NCBI GenBank assembly: GCA_033065855.1
Contig: JAVXUO010001427.1
Coordinates: 372,001 to 436,000, forward strand
Direction: 5' to 3'
Source of the DNA: Escallonia rubra
Taxonomy: Eukaryota > Streptophyta > Magnoliopsida > Escalloniales > Escalloniaceae
Length of the DNA: 64,000 nt
Shown piece by piece: positions 11,651-24,644 of this stretch; position 1 is the stretch's first letter; every line of letters starts with the position of its first letter. Below the pieces are notes generated by a model. That model was not told the origin of the DNA. It saw only the letters and a list, made by a program, of their open reading frames with translations, and ran no database searches. Both the position numbers and the translations under genes were made by a program.

Positions 11651-13192
11651 AATGATAGAAAAGTGATTTACCACAAGATCAGTCATCCAACTCTAGTGTT
11701 TGGAGCAAATGTGTCTATAGGACTTGTGAATTCTACAAGCAGTTCATCCCTCCTATTGAAGTTGAATCTTTTATTTCATATGACTGAGGTCCTTTAGCCC
11801 TGCGGTAGTTGGTATCTCTTTCTTATTCTTTTTTCACCCAAAAAAATAAAAATAAACCCTTAAGATGTTAAGCTGGATACTTCAGCCAATTACGGATGTC
11901 TATGCACATAATACTTGAGCAATCCGTCAAACTGTTCCAATGGTGGCAACTAGTGACTTATGGGGTTTAAGTGCAAAAATGCTTGAAAAGTTGGGTTAAC
12001 ATCATTTGGGGTCATGACTAATTTGAACTCTCTGAGCAGATCAGAGCATTCAAACTTGCAAATATTTGCACTTCAGTTGACATTTTCGTTTAAGGAGACA
12101 TTGCTGAAGCATTGGCATGTCAAGTAATGAAAGATTCCTGTCGATTTAATGCATCTAGCCGTTATCTGTGGGGAAGATTAGTGAGATTCTAGCAATGAGG
12201 TGAAGGCATTTAATAGAGTTATCTTTATTCTTAAAATTGAATCGAACATTGAGATGACCAAAACTTTTGAAACTAGGCAAGTCTGCAGTAAGTGTGATTG
12301 ATGCTATCTATCTTTGTTTGTATGGAAACAAACTGAATTACCCTCCCAGCTCTAACCCTATGTAATTTTGCATGTATGTTCATACATGTATCCTTGCACC
12401 AGTAAAGACAAATCTTGTTAGAGATAGTAAGGCTCCATACTCTCAATAAAGTACATTTACTTGGTGGTTTCTCAAGGTACTTCTATTATGTTGTTAGTTT
12501 CATTCATTGTCAATATCTGTTCTCAGATTTTGTAATCTTGTCTCCAACCCTTAAGCTTTTCATTTTCTTATTTTGTCTTTCTGCTCCATCTGCCAGATTT
12601 TTGTAACCTCCTTAATGAGTAAACATGTCATTTTCCTTTTCTTCCTGGTTTATTCCACCTCTATACTTTTCTTTCACTTCTCTTGGGGTACAATGGGGCT
12701 TGCATAAGGAACCTCAGATTTCCCTCCCCCCCCCCACCCAAAAAAAAAAAAAAACCACACATTAACATTCAAAAGAGAAAATCTAATTACATACATTTTT
12801 TAAGCCTCTAGTTTGTTGTTAGAAAACTCTTGTGCTTCAATGGAAATTGGCTTTTGAGGAAAAAAAGTATCTACTAAGCTTCAAGACTAGGAAGATCTTG
12901 GACCTCGTGTAGTGCACCAAAGCAGCAGGCTATCTCCTTAAACCGGTGCCAAGAAATGATTTTATAGAGTAATTTTTGCTGCTTGTTGTTCATTACAATC
13001 TGTTATCCTCTTTTCAAATCCAAGAATCCTGCAATTTTTCCGGATAATCGTGTTTTTCAGATCATCCTTGAGATGTCATCAAAACTTGATCCAGCCATCC
13101 TGTTTCAGTTACCACCCAAAGCCATTGTTGAAGTTTGATTGTCAACACTTTTGGGTTTTGCTTTAGGTGCTGAGACTTCGATCTTTTTTGTT

Positions 13193-16100
13193 ATGGAAGA
13201 ATTTAAAGGCTATGTATCATCTTCGTCCTCCTCCTCTTTGTCCTTTCAGCAGCCACTTTATATTCATGCCGAACGCTGGCTGATAGCAGAAAGAGTTAGC
13301 CACGAGATATTATCTGTTATTCAACCAACTGTAGTTTCTGAAAAGAAGAGGATGGAGGTGATTGACTTTGTTCAGAAACTAATTAGAAGTCGTTGTCAAA
13401 CTGAGGTGAGAAACTGTTTTTATCTTTCTGTTATATAGGTTCAGCAAACACTCTGGTATCATGAGTGTGTTTCCAGTAATGTAAAGATGGCTCTTCAAGG
13501 TAGAAGTAATTGCATGTGTTGATATCTGAAGTAACCCTCATGTATGAAAAAGTTAATTGGTCATCAAGATAGCATTATTCTATCCTTTTGATTAGCTGTG
13601 CCAAAGCAATGATATAGATGTTGGTCGAGTTCTCAATCAGCTTAAGCTTTTAGACCATCTGAGGAACTTAACAGGGTATCAGAGCTCACGTTTGTGCATA
13701 GTTTTTGCTTCGATCCTTTCCTCTTTCATTTGACCCTATTCATGTCTATCTCTCATTGATTTGCTACTGAGTTTGTCTGCATGCTTGGCTGCAGTGCACC
13801 TCGATTCGTCTCTCTGCAAATTGTCTTTGCTTGCGCATGAGGAGTGTTTAAGCAATAACATTTATGTAGCTTAAGCTTAGAACAAACTTAGCCACGCAAG
13901 GCTTAATGCTTTTATCCTTAATCGGGTAAATCCATTTAAGCATAAAAACGTAAGTATTCTGAAAGCTTTGCCATAATTGTATTCAGCTGACAATAGGGCT
14001 TAAAAAATTCAAGTTTCTAACACAGTATGTTGATTCTCTTATTCTTCTGAAATTGGAAGTGTGTGCCCAATGCACTTGGCATCTTATCACTGTCTTTGCT
14101 TCATCCCTGCAAAACTTCGAGCTGAAGTTGTTCAAAATAATTGGAGTTGCAAGTCCACCACTGGTTTATTTCCCTCTGCTGGTTGGAAACACAAACCATT
14201 TTAGATTTTACTGCTACTGGATTCACGAGTTTGGTGATATAAACTTATTGCTTAGTAATTGGCCAAATTGATTGTATATGTTATTTTCTGAGTAGATGAC
14301 TACAAATAAATGCATATGTTCGTTGTTATGAATAATGTATGGAATATAACACACTAATCTATATGCACTTTGTTTAGGTCTTTCCATTTGGTTCAGTGCC
14401 CCTGAAAAGCTATCTCACAGATGGAGATATTGATCTGACTGCAATCAGCTACCCAAATGATGAGGAGGATTTGGCCAGGCGAATCTGCAGTATCCTGGAA
14501 GCTGAAGAGAAAGAGAACTTGGAGTTTCGAGTTGAGAATGTCCAGTATATTCATGCACAGGTTTTGCTTTTGAACTTAGGGATACCTTTCATTAAAATTT
14601 AGCTTTACCTTTCTAGTTTACCTGACCGGGACCATCATAAGCGTTTGTTTAAGGTTCATTTACCTTGTTCATCCCCTGTCACTTTTCGTAATACCCTTTA
14701 ATTTGATGCCAGAAGCTGGAATCTTTTGTAGATGGTAAATGCACTGCATTGGTATCATGTAAATGACCCTTTATTTCTTGGAAAAAGGGCCCTTGACATT
14801 TTACTGAGAGGGATGACTTCCTTTTTCTCTTCCTTTCCAGTCTTTCTTCTTGTTATACACATGCATGGTGTACACAGGTTTGCCTTACTTGGGCAGTTCG
14901 TAGTGTATACAAATACGTACTTATCTGAAATTGAACAAAAAAGAAAATCATCCATAATTTTTTGGTATATGACTAGATGTGCTTAAAGCTCATTGCTACT
15001 GCCACTGGGCCAATACCACCTTTGCCTGCAGGAGTAGTAGATATGATGGAAGTTAATACTGAATAATCAATCGCTGATCTATTTAATCTGCGAGTTGGTC
15101 TTTGGCCCTGGAGCATCTGGATCAGACAGTTTAATGTGGTCTTGGAAGAAGGTATGGATCCCCAACTTTCTGTGGGGAGAAGTGAGAGGAGGCGGAGAAG
15201 GGGAAATAGAAGTTGTTGACTAGAGAGAAAAAGGGGGGATAAAGCTAAGTTTTTTATAGTTGCCAGATGAGGCCTACGCTAATGAAAGAAGCCATCAGAA
15301 GCAAAAGGCTGTCCAAAAATGAAGCTTCGAGGAAAAGAAGAAGGATTTCGGTCAAAGGTCTATCCAGTTGAAAGAATTTTCACAAAAAGCCTCTCTTTGT
15401 TTTTTTTCTTGTTTTGGATGGCACTGTCATTAAGCTTTTACCCTTTATTTTGCTTGAAAATTGCCTATTTTAGGCAATAGCTAATTTTTGTTTGTATGGA
15501 AGCTGTGTACTTTCCTTATAGAAATATGCATGCTCCATTATTCAGTTTTGCTGAACATTGTCATCAAAGGTAAAAAATTACAACTATTGGTGTTGATTAA
15601 GAAGTGATGGTTCAAGTATCCGGATGCTTTTTTCTCCAGTTTGTTCTGCGCAAACATCTTAGATTACCATAGCCTTCTCCCTGACAAGCGTACACGCAAG
15701 CTTCTTTGGCCTTACTCTTGCGACTCGTTTACTTATTAAGTATTACTCTTGGATAATCTGCCCTGTATGTAGAAGCTGGTATTGTACTGTTTTTCCTATA
15801 CGTTTTTGGATAAGCAAAGTTTGCGTTATACTAGTCTTTTAAACTTATCCATTTATTTATTTGAGACGCAAAGTTTGCGTCTCGAGTGAAACTTAAGATT
15901 ATATTGAACAAGAAGGTCAATTAAAATTTAAATAAAATACTACTTGAGCACACATACACTGCATAATTGTCGAATACATACGTATTTTGTCGAGTAGATA
16001 CTATTCAATCACTTTTACCCAAGAAAAATACCTAAATATCTGGAAAATATTGAGAATATCTAAAAGTCATTCTTGACACAATTAAATTGTCTAATTTATA

Positions 16101-19100
16101 AAAGAGTTAGTAGTAGGTATGGGTGATCGTGATACAAATTTAAAGAGTGAAAAGGCTAAAAGGGGAAACAGGAAATTCTTTCTTGCAAATCTACCATATT
16201 GTATTTGCCTATGGGAGCTGGCATCTTAACACACATTTCAATAAGCTGTCAGTTTGAATCAACATTCGAATATGTTTAGTTTTATCTGTATGTATCATTT
16301 GTGAGATAGATATCGCTATTGTAAGGTATTGACAACTATGATAAACATTTTTTTCCTTCTTTTGTGAATCTGAAACTAAAGGATTGATTTGCTAACGTAT
16401 TCATGCAGAACTAGCACAATATTCAGTGCACTTAAATATATTGTGAGCTATATTTTCCTTAGCAATAAACCTAAGCACCGTCGACATGATGTTATTGAAT
16501 GATAGTCAGAATAATGTGGACTATGTTTATATGTCATTATTTCTAGCTGTGTATGGCAGTCATCGCTGTCCATTGGCTAATAAGTTAAGGCGCCCTATAA
16601 GTTCTTATGTGAAAGTACAGCAATATTGGAGGCCTACTATTGCGTCCTAATTTTCCTCAAGCATGGAATAATATCTTGGCCGATATAGGAATAACTCAGT
16701 TCATTACCTGTTGCATGACTGGGACTCAATGATTAGATCTTTTTGTCTTCACCAGGAGGGCAGGATATTTTCGAAGATACCATGAGTTTTCAGATGTTTT
16801 GTACATCTACTCTTCCCCAAGCCGCCGCAACGGTGGGAGCCCTGTGTGCGAGACAGACCATAGGGAGCCTAACATCTAATAGAACATGGCGTGATACTGA
16901 CGTGTGAGGACTGTCACATGCCAGTACATGTCGAACATTACAAATGTTTACTTAAAGCTTATACATGTGTATACTTGCATATTGATACAGTTTGTGCATG
17001 TATGCTTAAATCGCATAGATACTTATTATTTACAAATTCCCAATTTAATTATCTTTTCTCCATTTAGGTATAGAATTGTTGGTAAATCAGCCCTATCTCT
17101 TTTCGTAGAAGCTATATCTTAGCAAGTGTGCGAAAAAATGTAGCTTTTATCACTTTGGCATGTTCAAGTCTGTACTTCAGAGGTCGTAAAAGTAACATAA
17201 TTAGTAGTTAATAAAATGTAGTAATGACCAAAGATAAGCATACACATTATTGATAACTGTTCATTACCATGTGCTCTAAAAGCTTAAGTCGTTAGAGAAT
17301 TAGCCCACCAATGTATATCATGCTTGAACACTCAGCGTCATGTGCAAGCCCCGGTTGCACGTGAAGAGTCAAATGAACGAGATAGAAGTTGAGGTGCACC
17401 ACCGCCAAGTAGACAAACAAACATAGTAGCAAACCAAAGGGAAACATATATATGGGGCCAAATGCAAGTGGGAAGAATTAAACCTAAGGCCTTGCATGAC
17501 GAGAGCTATAATACCTAATGTTAAGTTGCCATCTGCTATACAAGCTTAAGCTGTCAGAGAATGGGCCCAACAAACATATCATGCTTTAAAACTCGGAAGA
17601 AAACGAAAGTATAAAGCTGAAAATATAATGCATATGCAAGTCGTCAAAGTTATGTCAAAGCAATCTTTGCTAGTTGACGACAAAATTGAAAGATGAATTA
17701 AAACACTACCTTTGGGTTTTTTTTTGGAATTAAGACTTCCTTAAAAAATGACTATTTTCCGCATGGATGAAATGTTTGACTATTCTGCATGTTTTGAACA
17801 AAACAACTTTGCCTCTGTGGGATCATATCAATGTTGGCCATCCAAGCATGCTTTGTTGTGTCTCTCTTAGAAAGGAAACACTTTTGCAGTTTGCTGTTAT
17901 AATTCTTACCTTGAAATCCATTTTCCATAAGAGTAGATATATGAAAGGTAAATAAATAGAAGAATGCAGTTATAGTGATTGTCCAGACAAAGAAAGAACC
18001 TATGGAGAAGACAAAGAGTTAAGTTAGCAATGATTTTATGTCCCGTCTTCTGTTCGTGGTACATGGATCTAGTACTCTTTCGTGTTTTTCTTTTCTAGAT
18101 GTTATTCACCTTTGTTTCTTTGGTCTGCAAAGCAATCCTGTTGGTAGGTTTGATGGGTTGGATGCAAGGTTGCATTCTTTCTCCACATCTTTGGAAACTT
18201 CCCTCTTGTTCTGAATGTGAAGAAGAAATTGAAAAATTGGAAGTAGTACCTCTAAAAAGTGGCAAATTTTGTTCATTAATAGTATTGCAGCCTCCCTACT
18301 GCATGTCCTTGCTTACAATATCAGTCTGAGTGGCTAACAAACTTGAGAAGCTCTGGAGGGACTTTCTATGGAGAAAATGGGACTAGGAATCAGCTGGTTA
18401 TGATGTGGTCGTTCCCATATGGAAGGAGGTTTCGGCTATAAGAACTTAGCTAGGTTTATCAGTCTCTTTGTTGAAGCATGATATGCATTGTTGAGGCCAT
18501 TATTTTACACTTCAAGGTTTTAAATGCATTTTACAATCTAACTTGGTGTTGATGCTCTGTAGTTTTGAATTGCTATTTGGTTAGAAGAGGATGCTTTGAT
18601 TCTTTGGACAAGTTGGAAGTTTGCATAAATTTCGTCACCTCCTTTTGCAAGATTTTTTACTGAAGTCAGGGTATTTTTAGTTTCTTTTTTTGCAAGAAAG
18701 GATATTGGAAGAATTTGCCGGGGGAGCTTATTTACGTGCTTTTTCTTCTTTTCGGTAACCTGTTTTTCCCGTGGGAGTGCAGTCATACTATTCCTACCAA
18801 GTTGAAGGGTGAACTTTGTCGCAATGCCTTGACAAAATCTTGAGCTCCGCTTGAGTTGGCCAGTTGGTCTGGTTAATGAACCGAGCTTAGTCCCACTTTT
18901 TAAGCTCATTTAGTAATAAAAGCCCATACACTGATACAAGGTCATGTTCAGCTTGTTAGGGCTAGAGAGTAGCAAGGACAATGGCTAGTATGCAATTTCT
19001 TTTTGTACTTCAACACCGACTCGTGTTATGCCCCAAGAAACAACTAATTATCAAATAGCCACTTCAAGTGTCAACAAGTGTTTGACTTCACTCTGTCACA

Positions 19101-22100
19101 TTGATATGTAGGCATTATACCTATTTTCGTAGTTCTGATGTATTGATTTGGGTGGCAGGTTAAGATCGTGAAGTGCACTGTGCAGCGTATAGCAGTAGAC
19201 ATCTCTTTCAATCAGATACCTGGGCTTTATTCTCTGTGCTTTTTGGAGCAGGTTAATTCTGATATAATCCCTTTAGATCCAAGCTATTTATGGCCACATG
19301 GTACACAAAGAGGAAAGAAAATCTGGTATGGAATTATTACTAGAGGAAAAAAAGGGTCAATGTATTTGGCTAGTATTAAGAAAGGTATCCCATTAAAAGG
19401 GCTTGTGAGTAGTGAACGCAATGTAGTATGCAGTTTCTTTCTATTCCATTCGTTTTTTGGCACTTCGGCTAACCAAATGATTTGGAAACTAACATCTTTT
19501 TTTGCTTATCTCTTAGGTTGACCATCTTATTGGAAAAGACCATCTTTTCAAACGCAGTATTATCTTGATTAAAGCTTGGTGCTATTACGAGAGCCGAATT
19601 CTTGGTGCCAACCACGGCTTGATTTCGACGTATGCATTAGAAATGTTGATCTTGTATATTATAAACCGGTTTCATTCTTCATTAGAGAGTCCTTTGACAG
19701 TAAGTAATTGCAGTACACGTTTTTCAGTATTAAGTTCACATCTAAGTATATTGGTGGAATTGGTAATGTGTTTGTACATCTACAGGTTTTGTATAGTTTT
19801 TTGACCTATTATAGCATGTTCAACTGGGACAAGTACTGCATTAGTCTGGATGGTCCAGTTGCCATAAGTTCTCTTCCGGAAATAGTAGGTTAGTATGCTA
19901 AGAGATTACACGCATCATACTGTATTGTCCCAAAGATTTATGATTGGAGAACTAATGAAAGTCAAACACAATTTTACAATACGCACACTGGCAGTTTGGG
20001 TTTGTTCCTTACCGAAAAAAGAAAATATGGTTTTCTTGGGTTCCCAAAAATATTGGGTAGGTTGGGAAAGAAATAAATGAAGATTCAGTGAATTATGTGA
20101 CAATTTGAGGAAAATTTGCATAAGCCTCTTGACATCTTCTCCGTATCAATTTGTGTTTGTCCCATATAATTGTTTCACTTGCTGAATTACTCTTTACACC
20201 ATTCCAAATTCTTTCTTCTCCTTCAAATCATATATTTTGCTGGTTTTGCAGTAGAAACACCAGCAAGCTATGGTTGTGATCTACTTGTTGGAAAGGAGTT
20301 TCTTAAGAGTTACATAGAGTTCTTCTCGAGCCCAACAATGGCATTTGAGACAAAAGATCAGCCTTTTGCTGTAAAGCATCTAAACATAATAGATCCTTTA
20401 AGAAACAACAGTAACCTTGGGCGAAGTGTTGGCGAAGGTATGTTACTTGTTTCACTTAGTAAATGTTATTTTTAGACTTGTAACATGCACCGAGCTTTAC
20501 AATCCTGACATCTTTGTACTATGAGTGCAAATCTCCGTGTAGAGTAGATAACTAACCTAGATAAAAAGGCTATCATATTTTCCACAGACAAAGAACATTC
20601 AAATGTCTCCTCTAATGTGGAGTATAATTTTCTAGTGATATTCAACTCTGCACAGGCAATTTCTACCGGATAAGATCTGCCTTGTCCTACGGAGCTAGGA
20701 AGCTAAGAGAGATCCTCATGCATCCTAAAGAATGCATAGGTGAAGAACTAATGAAGTTCTTCGTTACTACGTTGGACAGAAATGGGAGACGCAGGCCAGA
20801 TGTGCAAGTTCCTTTCATACGTCATGATGGACAGTTCACAATTTATGACCTCTCTGGAGATTACAGAAGTTACTTAAATGGTCTCTACTACGGCCAAAAG
20901 TACCATAACTACAAGTTACCCACTCATGCCCTTGTTACATACCCTTGTCTCGTCCAGAATAAGAGTCCCTGCATGCAGTTTTACATGGATGACTGGACTC
21001 CAGTAACCACAAACAATCTGATCCCATCATTAATTTGTCATTCAAATGATTTCCTATTGAGTAGAAAAGAAATGGCAAACTTCTTAGAGACAGGCACTCT
21101 CATACGTAGATGGGGTATTGAAGAAAAGTTGATGCTGCTAGACACAGGCAGACATATAACTGATGTTGGTGTTATCGAGAATAACAAGTTTCAAGGTTCA
21201 TACGCATTTATGCATACCTTGGGTGGCCATCAAAAGTTGCAGTTGCAAAGAAGCGCTTGCATCCCTGAAATAGGTGTTGAACAAAATTTGAAGCTCAGAG
21301 TATCAGAAGCCCATAAACCTAACACGGGTTTTGCAAGGTTACGGAGACCCACATACGGCCCTGATACCAGTGTTCAAGACAAGGCTAAGTTGCAGAAAGT
21401 AATTCTGGTGCTGAATTTTATACTATGCTGTTTTCATCCTTTAAAGGAGAGGTCCCAGTTGCCTAAGTGTGCTATATGCTTGATAATTTGCAGGCAAGAG
21501 AAAATTCTGAACCTAAGACTCAAGCCATTAACAAGACATCTTCCCAAAAAGTAGAAGAGGTTGAGGAAACTCTCTCTCTCGAGAGAGATAAAATCGGCAG
21601 CTGCTTCAATCTGTCACTAGAAGAATTCCCACTTCTTCCGAGCAGTAAGAAGGCTGTCCTACTGGAAAATAACCTTTCTATTCAGGCCAAGACAGGGTCC
21701 CCGGAGGCTCAAAATGCTAGAGCCTATAATCTTCTTGAGTTTGGGAGTTTGGGGCATCCATCAATGCGATCATTACTGTCTTCACCAGTAGCAATTGAGC
21801 TGCCAAAATCTGGTCTTTTGAACACCACCACCAAGGAAACTATGCCAGGCTCTTTAACAACTGCTTCTCGAGGGCCTGAAAACTCGTCAGAATGCATTGA
21901 CACGTATGAATTATTATTTATCCTTTTTTTCTCTCTCTTGCTCTCTCTTATAGTGATTGATGTGATAATTGTTAAACTTTCTCTCTTTGGTAAATCATCA
22001 CTGCAGGGTTCTGATTCAGCCGTATCAGCTCGAGGATGATAAGGAATTCCCTCCTTTATCTACGAGTGCATTTAAAGGAGAAAAAGCTATCTGTAGGAGG

Positions 22101-22109
22101 AGAAAATAA
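13193..22109 (+). CDS. Plant nucleotidyltransferase with PAP/OAS1-type fold, 9 exons, 738 aa
   Basis: Exons: 13193-13405, 14378-14560, 19159-19251, 19517-19699, 19786-19888, 20252-20437, 20656-21398, 21494-21903, 22007-22109 (2217 bases, TAA stop). The catalytic core reads VFPFGSVPLKSYLTDGDIDL: Gly76-Ser77 and the Asp88/Asp90 pair are the nucleotidyltransferase GS...DxD motif, and Asp146 in IAVDISFNQ fits the third metal-binding acid. After it comes the PAP/OAS1 substrate-binding region (LIKAWCYYESRILGANHGLI; then NWDKYCISLDGPV). The last 250 residues are low-complexity, with LSLEEFPLLPS and DDKEFPPLSTS, two similar short motifs. The family is plant-specific and related to non-canonical poly(A) or terminal nucleotidyltransferases; the true substrate is unknown. 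The start is the first ATG in frame; an upstream leader exon may exist. The gene converges with the alpha-galactosidase. Confidence 0.9.
16085..16350. repeat. Repeat related to the one near 10.0-10.26 kb
   Basis: Shares with the copy at about 10040-10263 the order TTAGTAG-TAGG, GATACA, CTTG(C/G)AAATCTACCATAT and a terminal TGACAACTATG. Identity between the blocks is low, so these are old copies of one family or of related families. No coding content. Confidence 0.4.
17270..17600. repeat. Direct repeat pair bracketing about 200 bp
   Basis: A block of about 60 bases occurs at about 17276-17335 and again at 17540-17598. Both contain AAGCTTAAG, then a (T/C)AGAGAAT...GCCCA stretch and TATCATGCTT. 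The segment between holds AAGCCCCGGTTGCACGTGAA. It may be part of a non-coding transposon family common in plants, but no terminal structure could be settled. Confidence 0.5.
18095..18910 (+). mobile_element. Decayed LINE fragment (end of reverse transcriptase)
   Basis: Plus-strand translation contains VANKLEKLWRDFLWRK at about 18330-18377, the conserved block after the plant L1 reverse transcriptase (usually VANRLEKLQRDFLWGG). It is preceded by SLLTISV and followed at about 18435 by GYKNLARF, which corresponds to the usual GGLGIRNL. Stops and frame changes interrupt it, so it is inactive. It is in the same sense as the host gene, inside intron 2. Confidence 0.75.
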
Positions 22110-24644
22110 GAGTGTTCTAGACATCTGAGCTGACTATCTATGTTCTGCTGGCAAAGCTTCCTGCTATTCTAAGCCTCTGAAATACATATGTTATACAATA
22201 ATGACTCTTAATTCCAAACAGTGGTTCCACCTTTTATTGGGGGTGAACATGGAGACACATATGAGGTTTTCTTTTGTTTGGGGTTTTACGATGTATTCAG
22301 CAGCTGAATTAAATTTTGCAATATCGTGACAGGCGCATGTTCAATTTCTTAGTCTTCTTTCAGAATCTTTGCACCCTTATGATGATGGTGAGATCAGTCA
22401 AGAACGGTAAATGTTCTGAGCTGACTGCTGAGGATATCTGGATAGTAGTTCGTTCTCTCCACAGCGAAGGGTAAATGTTTTGAGCTGAGGAACCAATTTG
22501 TCCGACTAATCCTTCGTCACAAGGCCACCGCACCTGCATCTTGTAATTATATAAAGCCTAAAGGACCAGTTTTTTCTGCAAACCGTAGATTCCCGTCTTC
22601 CCAATGCAGTCGATAGAAACCTGCATACGAGAACTTCCCGATGAGATGATCTTGAGGCTCCCCGTGAAGCCCTTTGCGCGATTCATGTGCGTCAACAAAG
22701 CTTAGTACTCTCCAAATCTCCGGCCCCATATTCGCAAACATGCAACTCAACCATGCGTTCCTTAGATAAATCACATAGCCATCGTAGGGCATTCGCGGAA
22801 ATCTATGACAGTGATGGTGAACTCGTGGAGAATCTGCAGTTCGGAGGCTGCGTTAATGTTGAGATTTTGTGTTCATGCAATGCGTATGGCTTGGTATGTT
22901 TACCCATCTCTAGAGCAACAATGAACTTCCAGAATCTCACACTGGCAGCTACAAGCATTGCACTTGGTTCAAGCTACTCGATCAGAGCCGGATCCTTTTT
23001 CATACCTGGTCCCATCTCGAGTCAAGAGATTAAAAATTAGGATACACTCTTGGAAAATTAAAGTTCATCGAAGAGAAGCAAATGAAAGGCTTTCATAAAA
23101 ATTCTCGTAGAATCGAGTTTTCATTCTGTCTTCGTCTTCTCAGTGCGCTTTGTCCGACGATGTCGTCGTAAGTTACCGCATTCCAATACCAAAGTTGATG
23201 TGTTTCACGCTGATTAGCAAAATCTTAGAGAACAATTGAAAGCATTAAATTGGCTATAAAGTAAGTATGAACAATCCCACCAGACTATAGAATCAAGCTA
23301 GTCTTTGTCCTAAAAGATTGATTCGCTTCCCCCGGAACTAATGACTCAATGTGATGGGCTTCACGGCACGCAACCCTCAAGGTTAATTTATGGTAGTATT
23401 CCGGTGTGCACGCACTTGTAAGGGAGACTCGTGAACAACCCTTTTAATTTTCCTCTTCCACAATTCAGACAATATTAGTATATATGAATACTAAAAATAT
23501 TAAGATACATAAAAGAAATTTGGTGGTGCACTAGAGAGAGAGAGAGAGAGAGCTTCGGGGTAGTGAAGAAATTGTGTGTAATGACCGAGTGACCTTTATT
23601 TATAGAGGGAGAGGGAGGACAAAACTTAAAAGGTGAAGTTTTCTTCGAGCCAAAAGTTGGCTCTTGGATGGAGCCAAAGACAACTTGGAGCCCAAAAAAA
23701 AAAATTAGAGCCAAAGAAAACTCTTAGAGCCAAATGTTGGAACTTGGGTGAAATCAAAGGTTGGCTTCTCCTTGAGTTAAAACTGGCCAACAAAAGCAGA
23801 TGAGCTCATATGTTTTGAAACAAGCACATAACGTACAACATGTCCCAACAAAATTCTCGCGTTTGATGTGGCAAATGACGAGTTCAGGAAGACGGCCAAG
23901 TCGTAATTGTTAAAGATGGTTGCGAAATGAAGATGTTCAACTTGAAAGGAGAAAAGTTTAAAGCCGTATCTGCCTCCAGGTTGTATGGATTCCCTTGTGC
24001 TGCAACATATGTCGCAGTTTAAAGCCCTATCTGCCTCCGAGTTGTTTAAAATAAAATGCTCCATCTATGTAATACTTACTACTTTTTGCACTTGACTCGT
24101 AAAGCGTGCACAATGCAAGAAATCAAGTGCCAAAACCCATGTGGCAACTGCTTGGCCTTGGCTATTTCTAGCTCTTATAAGTCGCAGATTGTCATCAAGG
24201 AGAGTGATTCAAAACAAAATCCGCCTTTTGGCCAAGGGGTAACACAGATCTCTACACATATTGGCCAATAAAATTCTCCGGAGACACCCAATTACCAAGT
24301 ATGTTTGGTCCCTTGTGCTTTGCACATCACCCTACCAAAGCCATTATTACCTGAAATTGTTTGTTCGTTGATTTGTTGTTGCCCTGATAAGGAGAAGATG
24401 AAGTTAAAAAACCATGCTACACAGAAGGACGTACTGCTAAACTTCATCACAGTATGTTCTGCACTCGAATGCTGGTAGCTTTTCCATTAACCAAGTAGTT
24501 ATACTTTACAAAGGCGGCCATGACAGCCTCTTATTTTTCACTATAAACACATCGCATCTCCAATGCAATTGCAACTACAAATGGATGCAGCTTAACTTTG
24601 ATTTCCTCGATCGATATGCAGGAAAGCCACGAGATTTGTCCAAC
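22110..24644. other. Convergent spacer between nucleotidyltransferase and alpha-galactosidase
   Basis: Contains the 3' UTRs of both genes. At 22547-22792 the minus strand is open for 81 residues (with WRVLSFVDAH), but this matches nothing I recognise. Near 23533-23552 is a (GA)n run. 23640-23740 holds several degenerate AGAGCCAAA units. A GTTTAAAGCC-TATCTGCCTCC block occurs twice, at about 23954 and 24016. I see no supported gene. Confidence 0.55.

Larger units (their letters stand above)
8346..13192. other. Gene-poor spacer with decayed repeats
   Basis: 8350-8900 is very AT-rich and holds the promoter side of the minus-strand methyltransferase gene. 8900-9830 has only short unsupported open frames. 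A degenerate repeat lies near 9838-10263 and a LINE fragment at 10590-11650 (see their entries). A C-run followed by an A-run sits at about 12725-12755. The last few hundred bases may hold the leader of the plus-strand nucleotidyltransferase gene, but I could not fix a transcription start. Confidence 0.6.
14561..19158. other. Large intron 2 of the nucleotidyltransferase gene
   Basis: About 4.6 kb between the exon ending in YIHAQ and the exon starting VKIVKC. It is the longest intron of the window and has grown by insertions: a repeat at 16085-16350, a direct repeat pair at 17270-17600 and a LINE fragment at 18095-18910. No host exon is missing, because the reading phase closes across it and the protein matches the expected motif order. 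Confidence 0.75.
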
